A stretch of DNA of 59,271 nt from WHTX01 sp038255145 (GTDB taxonomy: Bacteria; Actinomycetota; Acidimicrobiia; Acidimicrobiales; CAIXPF01), in the NCBI GenBank assembly GCA_038255145.1, contig JBBSLP010000035.1, forward strand, positions 1 to 59,271, written 5' to 3'. The translations under genes and the position numbers were made by a program. The notes beneath the pieces are model-generated. The model searched no databases, had not been told where the DNA came from, and saw nothing but the letters and a program-made list of their open reading frames with translations. Every line of letters starts with the position of its first letter. Position 1 is the stretch's first letter. Of this stretch, positions 39,450-47,685 are shown in pieces.

Positions 39450-40253
39450 ATGGGCTCCGCTTCGGGCAGTGGCAAGGCTCCAGTGGTGCGGGCGGCACTC
39501 TCCCCCGTGGGCCTGGGCGTCGGGGCGGTATCGGCCATCATCGGGGGCCTGGTGCTCGGCTCCGTCGGCGGGGGCATCGCCGTCGGCGTGGTGCTGTACC
39601 TGATCATCGGCCTGGTGACCCTGCTGCGGGCCGGGGCGAGACCACGGACCGCGCTGCCGGGTGGAGCCAGCTCCACCCGGGGCATCGACCCCTTCACCCT
39701 GGGCGAGCCCTGGCGCTTCTTCGTGCGTGATGCCCTGCAGGCCCAGACCCGCTTCCGCCAGGTGGTGGCCAAGGCCCCCTCGGGTCCCATCCGGGAACGG
39801 CTGGCCGAGATCGGCCAGCGCCTCGACGAGGGCGTGGCCCAGGTGTGGGCCACGGCCCAGCAGGGCAACACCCTGCGCCAGGCCCGCAGCCGCATCGACG
39901 TGCCCGGCCTCGACCGGCGCCTGCAGGCCGCCGTAGCCGACGACGCCTCGGTCCGGGCCGCCGATCCCCTGGCCACGGACGACGTGGCCAGCCGCACGGC
40001 GGCATCGTTGCAGAGCCAGCTCGACTCGGCCGCCCGCATGGACGAGGTCACCGGACGTACCGAGAAGCGCCTGACCCTGCTCCAGGCCCAGCTGGACGAG
40101 TCGGTGACCCGGGCAGCCGAGTTGGCGGCGTCCACGGGTGACCTGGCCGCCCTGGGCTCGGTGGGCAGCGACATCGACCACCTGGTGGAAGAGATGGAGG
40201 CCCTGCGCCAGGCCCTCGAGGAGACCGGTCAGCTGCGCCCCGGCGCGGGCTGA
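39450..40253 (+). CDS. Coiled-coil membrane protein of unknown function next to PspA
   Basis: This 267-residue protein has an N-terminal hydrophobic hairpin (VGLGVGAVSAIIGGLVLG, GGIAVGVVLYLIIGLVTLL) followed by a long helical, Gln/Arg/Glu-rich part with coiled-coil character (RERLAEIGQRLDEGVAQVWA, RLTLLQAQLDESVTRAAELA, LVEEMEALRQALEETGQL). No family is recognised. Its place between a TerB-AAA gene and pspA, all in one direction with small gaps, suggests a membrane partner of PspA (inference). Confidence 0.75.
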   Translation: MGSASGSGKAPVVRAALSPVGLGVGAVSAIIGGLVLGSVGGGIAVGVVLYLIIGLVTLLRAGARPRTALPGGASSTRGIDPFTLGEPWRFFVRDALQAQTRFRQVVAKAPSGPIRERLAEIGQRLDEGVAQVWATAQQGNTLRQARSRIDVPGLDRRLQAAVADDASVRAADPLATDDVASRTAASLQSQLDSAARMDEVTGRTEKRLTLLQAQLDESVTRAAELAASTGDLAALGSVGSDIDHLVEEMEALRQALEETGQLRPGAG

Positions 40254-40331
40254 GGGCGAGTCACCACGGACGTCCCCACCAGCGCTCCCCGGAGACACCC
40301 CGCAGGGGTCCGTTCCGGGACGGCGGCGGCC

Positions 40332-40337
40332 TAAGCT
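40332..40337 (+). promoter_or_regulatory. -10 element TAAGCT of a leaderless promoter (pspA)
   Basis: TAAGCT lies 6 nt before the ATG at 40344, with no Shine-Dalgarno. It allows leaderless transcription of pspA apart from the upstream genes. Confidence 0.5.
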
Positions 40338-40343
40338 GCCCGG

Positions 40344-41144
40344 ATGTTCAAGCTGGTGAAGCGCTGGTGGCTGTACGTGACCGCCAAGCTGACGGGCTCG
40401 TTCAACGAGCGAGCCGATCCCAAGGTGCAGTTGCAGCAGGCCATCATCGAGGCCCAGCAACAGCACCAGCGCCTGATCGAGCAGGCCGCCAACGTCATCG
40501 CCAACCAGAAGCAGAACGAGCTGCGACTGAACCGGCGCATGGACGACCTCGAGAAGCTCAACGGCCAGGCCCGCCAGGCCGTGATGATGGCCGACGACGC
40601 CGGCAAGCGGGGCGACGCCACCAAGCTCAACGAGTACACGCTGGCGGCCGAATCCATCGCCAACCGCCTCATCGCCGTGGAGAAGGAGGTCGAGGACCTC
40701 AAGCAGCTCTCCCTCGGTGCGGCCCAGGCGTCGGACCAGGCCAAGGCGGCCGTGCAGCAGAACTCCACCGTGCTCCAGCGCAAGCTGTCCGAGCAGCAGC
40801 AGCTGATGGGCCAGCTCGAGCAGGCCAAGATGCAGGAGCAGATGAACGTCGCCCTCAAGTCGCTCTCCACCACGGTGGGCGAGGACGTGCCCAGCCTGGA
40901 CGAGGTGCGGGACAAGATCGAGTCCCGCTACGCCAAGGCCAAGGGCATGTCCGAGCTGCAGGGCTCCTCGGTCGAGTCCCGCATGCTCGAGATCGAGCAG
41001 GCCGCCCAGAACGTCGAGGCCGGCGCCCGCCTGGCCCAGATCCGGGCCCAGCTCGGCATCACCCCCGCAGCCGAGGCCGCCGAGGCCCCCCAGGTGGGCA
41101 CGGGCAGCCCCGAAGCGCCACCCACCCCCGCACCCGGGGTCTGA
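40344..41144 (+). CDS. PspA/IM30 family protein
   Basis: This 266-residue protein is a PspA/IM30 (ESCRT-III-like) protein. It has an amphipathic N-terminal helix (FKLVKRWWLYVTAKLTGSFN) for membrane binding, then long helices (ERADPKVQLQQAIIEAQQQH, QRLIEQAANVIANQKQNELR, KMQEQMNVALKSLSTTVGED). A Pro/Ala-rich tail of about 30 residues replaces the helix-7 extension of IM30. PspA coats damaged membrane from inside and limits proton leak. No PspC/PspB partner is adjacent; the coiled-coil protein and AAA ATPase upstream may take that place. Confidence 0.9.
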   Translation: MFKLVKRWWLYVTAKLTGSFNERADPKVQLQQAIIEAQQQHQRLIEQAANVIANQKQNELRLNRRMDDLEKLNGQARQAVMMADDAGKRGDATKLNEYTLAAESIANRLIAVEKEVEDLKQLSLGAAQASDQAKAAVQQNSTVLQRKLSEQQQLMGQLEQAKMQEQMNVALKSLSTTVGEDVPSLDEVRDKIESRYAKAKGMSELQGSSVESRMLEIEQAAQNVEAGARLAQIRAQLGITPAAEAAEAPQVGTGSPEAPPTPAPGV

Positions 41145-41224
41145 GCGAGCCGCTCACCCGGCAGGAACTCGAGTCGGAGGGCCGGGGTCGCCCCCGGCCC
41201 TCGTCGCGCCTCAGGGCACGGTCT

Positions 41225-42310
41225 TCAAGGCACGAGGACGAGCTCGTCGCGGTGGATGACCTCGCCGGGCACCCCGGTGAGCACCTCGTTGCGCTTGCCC
41301 CGCACCGCCGCCACCTGGTCCGCCCCCATGCGCACCAGGCCCTTGGCGAACACCTCGCCATCGCCCGCCGCCACCTCGACGGCGTCGCCGGCGTCGAAGG
41401 CCCCGGTCACGTCGGTGACCCCGACGGCCAGGAGCGACGTACCCCGCTGCTCGAGCGCCCGCCGGGCACCGGCATCGACGACCAGGGTGCCGGTGGCGGG
41501 CACGGCGAAGGCGATCCACAGCTTGCGGGCCGACAGCCGCTGGGCCCGGGGCTGCACGATGGTGCCCACCCCCGCCCGTCCGACCATGGCGTCGGCCACC
41601 ACGTCGTCGCGGTCCGAGGCGGCGATGACGGCCCGGACACCCGACCAGGCGGCGATCTTGGCCGCGGCCAGCTTGGAGGCCATGCCCCCGCTCCCCCGGG
41701 CCGATCCGGGTCGACCGGCCACGGCCTCGAGGGCCCGGTCGACCTCGAGGATCTCCTCGATGAGGGAGGCGTCGGCCCGCTGGCGGGGATCGGCGGTGAA
41801 CAGGCCCGGGGTGTCGGTGAGCAGGACCAGCAGATCGGCCCGCACCAGGTGGGCGACCAGGGCGGCGATGCGGTCGTTGTCGCCGAAGCGGATCTCGGTG
41901 TCGGCCAGGGCGTCGTTCTCGTTGATGACCGGCAGCACCCCCAGCTCGAGCAGGCGCAGCAGGGTGGCCCGGGCGTGCAGGTACTGGGTGCGCTCGAAGA
42001 AGTCGAGGGGGGAGATGAGCACCTGGCCGGCGACCACGCCGTGGGGGGCCAGGGCCTCGTTGTAGACCTGCATGAGCCGGCTCTGGCCGACGGCGGAGAG
42101 GGCCTGGAGGGTCAGGCTGTCCCGGGGCCGCTCGGTGAGCCCCAGGGTGGGCAGGCCGGCCGCTACCGCCCCCGAGGTCACCAGGAGCACCTGGTGGCCC
42201 TGAGCCCGGGCTGCGGCCACCTCGGCGCACAGCTTGACCACGGCGGCGACCTCGATGTGACCGGCCTCGTCGGTGAGCGACGAGGTACCGATCTTGACCA
42301 CCACCCGCAC
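41225..42310 (-). CDS. proB: Glutamate 5-kinase
   Basis: This 361-residue enzyme phosphorylates glutamate, the first step of proline synthesis. The amino-acid kinase domain shows VVVKIGTSSLTDEAG, VTSGAVAAGLPTLGL, INENDALADTEIRFGDND and the nucleotide loop ARGSGGMASKLAAAKIAAWS. A PUA domain fills the C-terminal 100 residues (GTLVVDAGARRALEQRGTSL, DVTGAFDAGDAVEVA). It starts with GTG 2 nt after the obgE stop and is coupled to it. proA, which usually follows in actinobacteria, is absent; pspA is convergent instead. Confidence 0.95.
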   Translation of the reverse strand: MRVVVKIGTSSLTDEAGHIEVAAVVKLCAEVAAARAQGHQVLLVTSGAVAAGLPTLGLTERPRDSLTLQALSAVGQSRLMQVYNEALAPHGVVAGQVLISPLDFFERTQYLHARATLLRLLELGVLPVINENDALADTEIRFGDNDRIAALVAHLVRADLLVLLTDTPGLFTADPRQRADASLIEEILEVDRALEAVAGRPGSARGSGGMASKLAAAKIAAWSGVRAVIAASDRDDVVADAMVGRAGVGTIVQPRAQRLSARKLWIAFAVPATGTLVVDAGARRALEQRGTSLLAVGVTDVTGAFDAGDAVEVAAGDGEVFAKGLVRMGADQVAAVRGKRNEVLTGVPGEVIHRDELVLVP

Positions 42311-42312
42311 GG

Positions 42313-43566
42313 TCAGTCGTCCTCGGCGTAGTCGAGCTCGATGCGGCCGATGCGCACGCTGTCCCCGGTCTGGGCGCCGGCCTGGCGCAGGGCCTTGTTG
42401 ACCCCCAGGCGCTGGAGGCGCTGGCGGGCGTAGTCGAGGGCTTCGATGTTGGTCATGTCCGACAGGGCCACGGCCCGCATGGCGGCGCGGCCCTGGACCT
42501 CCCAGGCGCCGTCGTCGGCCTTGACGATCTGGAAGCCCTCGGTCTCGGGGCGGTGGACGACGAAGGCCTCGGACACCGGTTCGGCCTTGCGGGCCTCGTC
42601 GACCATGCGCACCAGGTCGCCCACGAGCTGGGGGAGGCCCTGGCCGGTGATGGCCGAGACGCGCCGGCCGGTGAACTCGGGGTGGGGTGCTCCGATCACG
42701 CCTTCGAGGTCGGCGCGCGAGCCGATGACCAGGCGGGGGCGACGGGCCAGCTCGGGGTCGTAGCTGGCCAGCTCGTGGAGCAGGATGCGCTCCTGCTCCT
42801 CGGGCGAGGTCTCCTCGGCCATGGCCAGGTCGACCATGACCACGAGGGCCCGGGCCCGTTCGATGTGGCGCAGGAAGCGGTGGCCCAGGCCCTTGCCCTC
42901 GTGCGCCCCCTCGATGAGGCCGGGGATGTCGGCCACGACGAGCTCGAAGCCGTCGTCCATGCGCACCACGCCCAGGTTGGGCTCGAGCGTGGTGAAGGGG
43001 TAGTCGGCGATCTTGGGCTTGGCCGCGGAGATGCGGGAGATCAGCGTCGACTTGCCCACGTTGGGGTAGCCGACGAGGGCCACGTCGGCGGCCAGCTTGA
43101 GCTCGAGGTGGAGCCAGCGCTCCTCCCCCTCCTCGCCCTGCTCGCCGAAGCTCGGGGCCCGACGCCGGTTGGACAGGAAGGCGGCGTTGCCCTTGCCGCC
43201 GCGGCCACCGTGGGCGGCGATCCAGCGGTCACCGTGGTTGACCAGGTCGGCCAGCAGGGCGCCGTCCTGGTCCTTGATGACCGTGCCCTCGGGCACGGCC
43301 ACCATGAGGTCCTCGCCGGCGTGGCCGTGCTGGCGCTTGCCCCGCCCGTGCACCCCGCTGGTGGCCCGGCGGTGGGGGTGGTCACGGAAGGCGAGCAACG
43401 AGGCCACGTTGCGATCGGCCACCAGCCACACGTGGCCGCCACCGCCTCCGTTGCCCCCATCGGGGCCTCCGAAGGGCACCATCGCCTCACGTCGGAAGGA
43501 GACGGCGCCGGCTCCACCGTCACCGCCCCGCACGTTCAGACCACACTCGTCGACGAACTGGGACAC
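42313..43566 (-). CDS. obgE: GTPase ObgE/CgtA
   Basis: This 417-residue Obg GTPase is involved in 50S assembly and the stringent response. The glycine-rich Obg fold is at the N-terminus (VRGGDGGAGAVSFRREAMVP, GGPDGGNGGGGGHVWLVADR). The G domain follows (G1 VGYPNVGKSTLISRISAAKP, G3 VADIPGLIEGAHEGKGLGHR), then an OCT domain (WEVQGRAAMRAVALSDMTNI). GTG 43566 is the start, with a TACCAT element 5 nt upstream (43572-43577), so the obgE-proB mRNA appears leaderless. It lies apart from rplU-rpmA, its usual operon partners. Confidence 0.96.
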   Translation of the reverse strand: MSQFVDECGLNVRGGDGGAGAVSFRREAMVPFGGPDGGNGGGGGHVWLVADRNVASLLAFRDHPHRRATSGVHGRGKRQHGHAGEDLMVAVPEGTVIKDQDGALLADLVNHGDRWIAAHGGRGGKGNAAFLSNRRRAPSFGEQGEEGEERWLHLELKLAADVALVGYPNVGKSTLISRISAAKPKIADYPFTTLEPNLGVVRMDDGFELVVADIPGLIEGAHEGKGLGHRFLRHIERARALVVMVDLAMAEETSPEEQERILLHELASYDPELARRPRLVIGSRADLEGVIGAPHPEFTGRRVSAITGQGLPQLVGDLVRMVDEARKAEPVSEAFVVHRPETEGFQIVKADDGAWEVQGRAAMRAVALSDMTNIEALDYARQRLQRLGVNKALRQAGAQTGDSVRIGRIELDYAEDD

Positions 43567-43571
43567 GCGTC

Positions 43572-43577
43572 ATGGTA
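43572..43577 (-). promoter_or_regulatory. -10 element TACCAT of the obgE-proB promoter (leaderless GTG)
   Basis: On the minus strand TACCAT ends 5 nt before the GTG at 43566, and there is no Shine-Dalgarno. It would start an mRNA at the GTG. Confidence 0.45.
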
Positions 43578-43671
43578 CGACGCACGGGGGCCGCCAGCCG
43601 AACACCACGCCCGGGCGCTCCAACAGCGGGCGCATCCCTGCCACCGCGCCGGCGCGGTCACACGTCGTCGT

Positions 43672-43677
43672 TAGCGT
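43672..43677 (+). promoter_or_regulatory. -10 element TAGCGT of the dNTPase promoter (leaderless GTG)
   Basis: TAGCGT ends 7 nt before GTG 43685 and supports that start over later GTG codons. Confidence 0.45.
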
Positions 43678-43684
43678 GGCCGCC

Positions 43685-44872
43685 GTGGATGGATCAGCGC
43701 ACGACACCGCGGTGACGACGACCCCCGGCGCCCCCCTCAGCGAACGGGCCCGGACGTGGGCGTCGACCATGGCCGGGCGGCGCGACGGGGCCCCCGTGCG
43801 CCTCGCCCACGCCGATTCGTCCGCCAACGTCGGCCCTGTGGCCCCCCTGGACCGGGCCGAGCGCGAAGCGCTCGAGGACCGTCTCCTTGCCCCCGGCGCC
43901 ACCCGGTCCTGCGGCGCGGGGCGGCGGGGCACCGAGGAGGCGCCCGACCCCCTGCGCACCTGCTTCGAGCGGGACCGGGACCGCATCCTGCACGCCACCG
44001 CCTTCCGCCGCCTGGCCGGCAAGACCCAGGTCTTCGTGTTCCCCGACGACCACCAGCGCACGCGGATGACCCACGCCCTCGAGGTGGCCCAGGTGGCCAC
44101 GTCCATCGCCCGGGCCCTGCGCCTGAACGAAGCGCTGACCGAGGCCATCGCCCTGGCCCACGACTGTGGCCACGGTCCCGGGGGCCATGCCTCCGAGGAT
44201 GCCCTCGACCCCTACGTCGACGAGGGCTACGACCACGCCGTGTGGGGGGCCGACGTGGTCCTCACCCCTCTGAACCTGTGCGTCGAGACGCTCGACGGGG
44301 TGCGCAACCACTCGTGGTCCCGTCCCGCCCCCGCCACGCCCGAAGGCGAGGTGGTCAGCTGGGCCGACCGCATCGCCTACGTGTGCCACGACTTCGAGGA
44401 CGCGGTGACCGCCGGCCTCGTCACCCCCCGACAGCTGCCCGACGTGGTCCTCGAGCGCTGCGGGTCCAGTCGTCGCCTGCAGCTGGCCGCCTTCATCGGC
44501 GGCATGGTCGACGCCACGGTGGCCACGGGGCGCATCGGCATGGTCGAACCCCTGGCCGAGGCCCTGGCCGCCTTCCGCCTCTTCGACTACGAGCACATCT
44601 ACCTGCGCCCCCTGTCGGTCGACCAGGGACACCGGGTGGTCAACCTGCTGCGGGCCCTGGTCGAGCACTACGCCAGCCACCCCGACGACCTGGCGCTGCC
44701 GTCACGGCAGTGGAGCGAGGGTGCGTCGGCGGGCTCGCCGCAGGCCTACCGGGCTGCGGTCACCTACGTGGGGGGCATGACCGATCGCTTCGCCTGCGAG
44801 GAGGCGCTGCGCCGTCTCGACTTCCCCACCGCCGCCCTGCCCTCGGGCTTCGACGTGCGCCCGCTCAACTGA
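43685..44872 (+). CDS. dGTPase/dNTP triphosphohydrolase-like HD protein
   Basis: This 395-residue HD-domain protein belongs to the dGTPase family, which cleaves dNTPs to deoxynucleoside and triphosphate. Key parts are DPLRTCFERDRDRILHATAF, RRLAGKTQVFVFPDDHQRTR, MTHALEVAQVATSIARALRL and the HD metal motif AIALAHDCGHGPGGH. GVRNHSWSRP and SWADRIAYVCHDFEDAV complete the site. The N-terminal 90 residues are variable. GTG 43685 is supported by TAGCGT 7 nt upstream. It sits between the usually joined rpmA and obgE, on the opposite strand. Confidence 0.88.
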   Translation: MDGSAHDTAVTTTPGAPLSERARTWASTMAGRRDGAPVRLAHADSSANVGPVAPLDRAEREALEDRLLAPGATRSCGAGRRGTEEAPDPLRTCFERDRDRILHATAFRRLAGKTQVFVFPDDHQRTRMTHALEVAQVATSIARALRLNEALTEAIALAHDCGHGPGGHASEDALDPYVDEGYDHAVWGADVVLTPLNLCVETLDGVRNHSWSRPAPATPEGEVVSWADRIAYVCHDFEDAVTAGLVTPRQLPDVVLERCGSSRRLQLAAFIGGMVDATVATGRIGMVEPLAEALAAFRLFDYEHIYLRPLSVDQGHRVVNLLRALVEHYASHPDDLALPSRQWSEGASAGSPQAYRAAVTYVGGMTDRFACEEALRRLDFPTAALPSGFDVRPLN

Positions 44873-44908
44873 CCCGGGGTGGGCCGCCCGACCCGATCCC
44901 GGACGCGC

Positions 44909-44943
44909 CACGAGCCGGCCCGGGGGTACCGGTCCGGCTCGTG
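44909..44943. terminator. Hairpin between convergent dNTPase and rpmA genes
   Basis: CACGAGCCGG (44909-44918) and CCGGCTCGTG (44934-44943) are exact inverted repeats around a 15-nt loop. It lies between the dNTPase stop (44872) and the rpmA stop (44960), so it can end both transcripts. Confidence 0.65.
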
Positions 44944-44959
44944 CAGAGCTGCTGTTGGC

Positions 44960-45238
44960 TCAGGCGTCTGCGGTGGCGTCTTCGAGGACGGCGGGCGTGA
45001 TGTTCACGACCTTGCGTCCCCGACGCATACCGAAGGACACGACCCCGTGCTCGAGAGCGAACAGGGTGTCGTCCCCACCACGACCGACGTTCTCACCGGG
45101 GTGGAAGCGGGTGCCCCGCTGCCGCACCAGGATCGAACCGGCGGTGACCGCCGTGCCCGCGTAGGCCTTCACGCCGAGCCGCTTGGACTGTGAATCGCGC
45201 CCGTTCCTGGTCGAACCGGCGCCCTTGGTCTTCGACAT
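44960..45238 (-). CDS. rpmA: 50S ribosomal protein L27
   Basis: This 92-residue L27 contacts the peptidyl transferase centre. The conserved parts are KTKGAGSTRNGRDSQSKRLG, VKAYAGTAVTAGSILVRQRG, TRFHPGENVGRGGDDTLFAL and the final basic strand FGMRRGRKVVNI. No Firmicutes-type cleavable N-terminal extension is present. It has a good ribosome site (GGAGGAAG) and follows rplU by 18 bp. Confidence 0.97.
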   Translation of the reverse strand: MSKTKGAGSTRNGRDSQSKRLGVKAYAGTAVTAGSILVRQRGTRFHPGENVGRGGDDTLFALEHGVVSFGMRRGRKVVNITPAVLEDATADA

Positions 45239-45256
45239 GTGGGTCTTCCTCCCCGA

Positions 45257-45559
45257 CTACCGGGAGATACCGGTGATCTCGATCGTGTTGTAGCGCGCCC
45301 GGTGACCCCACCGCTTGCGCTGACGGGCCTTCGACTTGTAGGTGAACCCGGTGATCTTGGGGCCCTTCGTCTCACCGATGACGCGAGCCGTGACCTTCGC
45401 CGCCCCGAGATCCCCCGGGGTGGCCAGGACGGTCTCGCCATCGACGAGGAGCACCGGCGTGAACTCGAGGTCTTCGACACCACCCGTGAGGTCGATGTCG
45501 AGGACTTGGCCTTGCTCGACCCGGAACTGCCGGGACCCGGCCTTGATGACGGCGTACAT
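45257..45559 (-). CDS. rplU: 50S ribosomal protein L21
   Basis: This 100-residue L21 has the start MYAVIKAGSRQFRVEQGQVL, the core FTPVLLVDGETVLATPGDLG and the family signature TYKSKARQRKRWGHRARYN. A TAGAGT hexamer at 45569-45574 (minus) lies 9 nt before the ATG and may be its -10, giving a very short or no leader. A run of GC inverted repeats lies just upstream (45575-45600), after the RNase gene. Confidence 0.97.
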   Translation of the reverse strand: MYAVIKAGSRQFRVEQGQVLDIDLTGGVEDLEFTPVLLVDGETVLATPGDLGAAKVTARVIGETKGPKITGFTYKSKARQRKRWGHRARYNTIEITGISR

Positions 45560-45651
45560 AGCGGGTCGACTCTAGCGCCCCGAGGGGCCCCGGGGCCAGC
45601 ACAGGCCCCCGGGCACCTCGGCGCATCCCGCCCGGAGGCGGGACGCCGACG

Positions 45652-47670
45652 TCAGAGCATGCGCTCGCCGACGAGGTCGTCGTCGAGGACGACGCCCCGG
45701 CCCTCGCACACGGCGCAGGTGTCGGACACGCTCTCGAGCAGGCCCTCACCGATGCGCTTGCGGGTCATCTCGACCAGGCCCAGCTCGGAGATGTCGAAGA
45801 CCTGGGTGCGGGTCTTGTCCCGGCCCAGGGCGTTGCGGAACGTGCCGATGACCTCGTCGCGGTTGCGCTTGGACTCCATGTCCACGAAGTCGATGACGAT
45901 GATGCCGCCCACGTCGCGCAGGCGCAGCTGGCGGGCGATCTCCTCGGCGGCCTCGAGGTTGTTGTGGAAGACGGTGTCCTCGAGGCTGCGAGAACCCACG
46001 TTCTTGCCCGTGTTCACGTCGATGACGGTGAGGGCCTCGGTGTGCTCGATGATGAGCGAACCGCCCGAGGGCAGCCACACCTTCTTGTCGGTGGCCCGGA
46101 TGAGCTGCTCGGCCACGTGGTGGCGCTCGTAGAGCGACAGCGGCTCGGTGGCGGTGTCGAACATCTCGACCCGATCGGCCAGGGCCGGGGAGATGCTGCG
46201 GACGTAGTCACGCACCTCCTCGAAGAGCCTGGGGTCGTCGAGCACGATGCCCCGGTACTCGGTGTTGAACTCTTCGCGGATGACCCGCACGGCCAGGTCG
46301 GGCTCGCGGTAGAGCAGGGCCGGCGCCGTCGACTTCTTGGCCAGGGCCTCGATGGCGTTCCACTGGTCGGCCAGGCGCTGGACGTCGCGCTCGATCTCTT
46401 CCTCGGTGACGTTCTCGGCCGCGGTGCGCACGATGATCCCGTGCTGGGCCGGCTTCACCTGGTCGAGGATCTGGCGCAGGCGCTTGCGCTCGGGATCGGG
46501 CAGCCGCTTGGAGATGCCGTAGGTCGACGAGTTGGGGATCAGCACCACGAAGCGCCCGGGCAGGGACACCTCCTGGGTGAGCCGGGCCCCCTTGTGGGCG
46601 ATGGGGTTCTTGGTGACCTGGCAGAGGATCGTCTGGCGGGGCCGCAGCATCTGCTCGATGCGGGGGTGGCTGCGCTCGTCGACGTCCTCCTTGTCGTAGT
46701 GGACGTCACCCCGGTAGAGCACGGCGTTCTTGGGCGTGCCGATGTCGACGAAGGCCGCCTCCATGCCCGGCAGCACGTTCTGGACCCGGCCCAGGTAGAT
46801 GTTGCCGTGGATCTGGGTGACGTCGTCGGCCGGTCGGGACACGTAGTGCTCGACCAGGCTGCGCCCCTCGAGCACGGCGATGTGGGTGGCCTTGGGGCTG
46901 ACGTGCACGGCCATCATGTAGCGGCCGACGGGGCGTCCCTTGCGCTCCTTGCCCCGACGGCGGCGCATGGCCTTGTCGTCGAGCTCGACGGGGTCGTAGT
47001 CGATGACCTGCTCGACGGGGGTGCCCGCCGGGGCCCGGCCGCTCGACTTCTTGGGCGTGGTCGCCCGGGTCGTGGTGGTGGTGGCGGCGGTGGCCGCTCG
47101 GCCCCGGGTACCCCGGCGTCGGCGGGGTCGGGCCCCGGTGCCGTCACCGTCGCCCCCGTCGGCCTCGGTCGCCGCTTCCGCAGCGGCCGCTTCGGGTGAG
47201 CCCGCCTCCGGTGCGGGCAGGGTGTCGCCGATCTTGGGCTTGCGGGGCGAGCGTGGGGACCTGGGCACCAGGGCCCGGGCCGCAGCTTCGGCCGACTTGG
47301 GTCGGCCTTCGATGGGGGGGTCGGGCAGGTCGGGGATGCGACCGGGCTCGATCACCCCGGCCTGGGGCGACTGCTCCTCACCGGAGTCGCCGTCACCGCC
47401 ACCGGCGTCACGGCTGGCGCCGCTGCCACGGCCTCGGCCGCCGCGTCGGCGGCGTCGGCCCGTGCGGGCCGTGCCGTCAGCGCCTTCGGCGCCGCCGTTG
47501 GAGGCGTCCTCGGTCGCGCCGCGGCCCTCAGCGGCTCCGGTGGCGCCCGGGGGCGACTGGCCGGTGGGCCCGTCGGGGCCCGTGGATGTGTTCGCGCTCC
47601 TCGTGGATCCCTCCGCCGCCGCAGCGGGGAGGGGGGAGGCGGGGAGGGGGGAGCCCTCGTGGTCGGACAT
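45652..47670 (-). CDS. Ribonuclease E/G family endoribonuclease
   Basis: This 672-residue protein has a low-complexity N-terminal extension of about 240 residues (Gly/Arg-rich, then a Thr run). The RNase E/G core begins at GRYMMAVHVSPKATHIAVLE, with the S1 part IHGNIYLGRVQNVLPGMEAA and the RNase H-like and DNase-I-like parts. The catalytic Asp residues are in VIDVNTGKNVG and IVIDFVDM, and the zinc-link CxxC is in SDTCAVCEGRG. The protein stops soon after, with no C-terminal scaffold. In actinobacteria the scaffold-like arms often lie on the N-terminal side. AAGGAA precedes ATG 47670. It is followed by rplU-rpmA, a standard order. Confidence 0.93.
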   Translation of the reverse strand: MSDHEGSPLPASPLPAAAAEGSTRSANTSTGPDGPTGQSPPGATGAAEGRGATEDASNGGAEGADGTARTGRRRRRGGRGRGSGASRDAGGGDGDSGEEQSPQAGVIEPGRIPDLPDPPIEGRPKSAEAAARALVPRSPRSPRKPKIGDTLPAPEAGSPEAAAAEAATEADGGDGDGTGARPRRRRGTRGRAATAATTTTTRATTPKKSSGRAPAGTPVEQVIDYDPVELDDKAMRRRRGKERKGRPVGRYMMAVHVSPKATHIAVLEGRSLVEHYVSRPADDVTQIHGNIYLGRVQNVLPGMEAAFVDIGTPKNAVLYRGDVHYDKEDVDERSHPRIEQMLRPRQTILCQVTKNPIAHKGARLTQEVSLPGRFVVLIPNSSTYGISKRLPDPERKRLRQILDQVKPAQHGIIVRTAAENVTEEEIERDVQRLADQWNAIEALAKKSTAPALLYREPDLAVRVIREEFNTEYRGIVLDDPRLFEEVRDYVRSISPALADRVEMFDTATEPLSLYERHHVAEQLIRATDKKVWLPSGGSLIIEHTEALTVIDVNTGKNVGSRSLEDTVFHNNLEAAEEIARQLRLRDVGGIIVIDFVDMESKRNRDEVIGTFRNALGRDKTRTQVFDISELGLVEMTRKRIGEGLLESVSDTCAVCEGRGVVLDDDLVGERML

Positions 47671-47685
47671 GGGAGAGGTTCCTTC

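Noticed and set aside
42313..45559. Continuous rplU-rpmA-obgE-proB operon
   Set aside because: The dNTPase gene on the opposite strand and a hairpin lie between rpmA and obgE, and obgE has its own -10 element.
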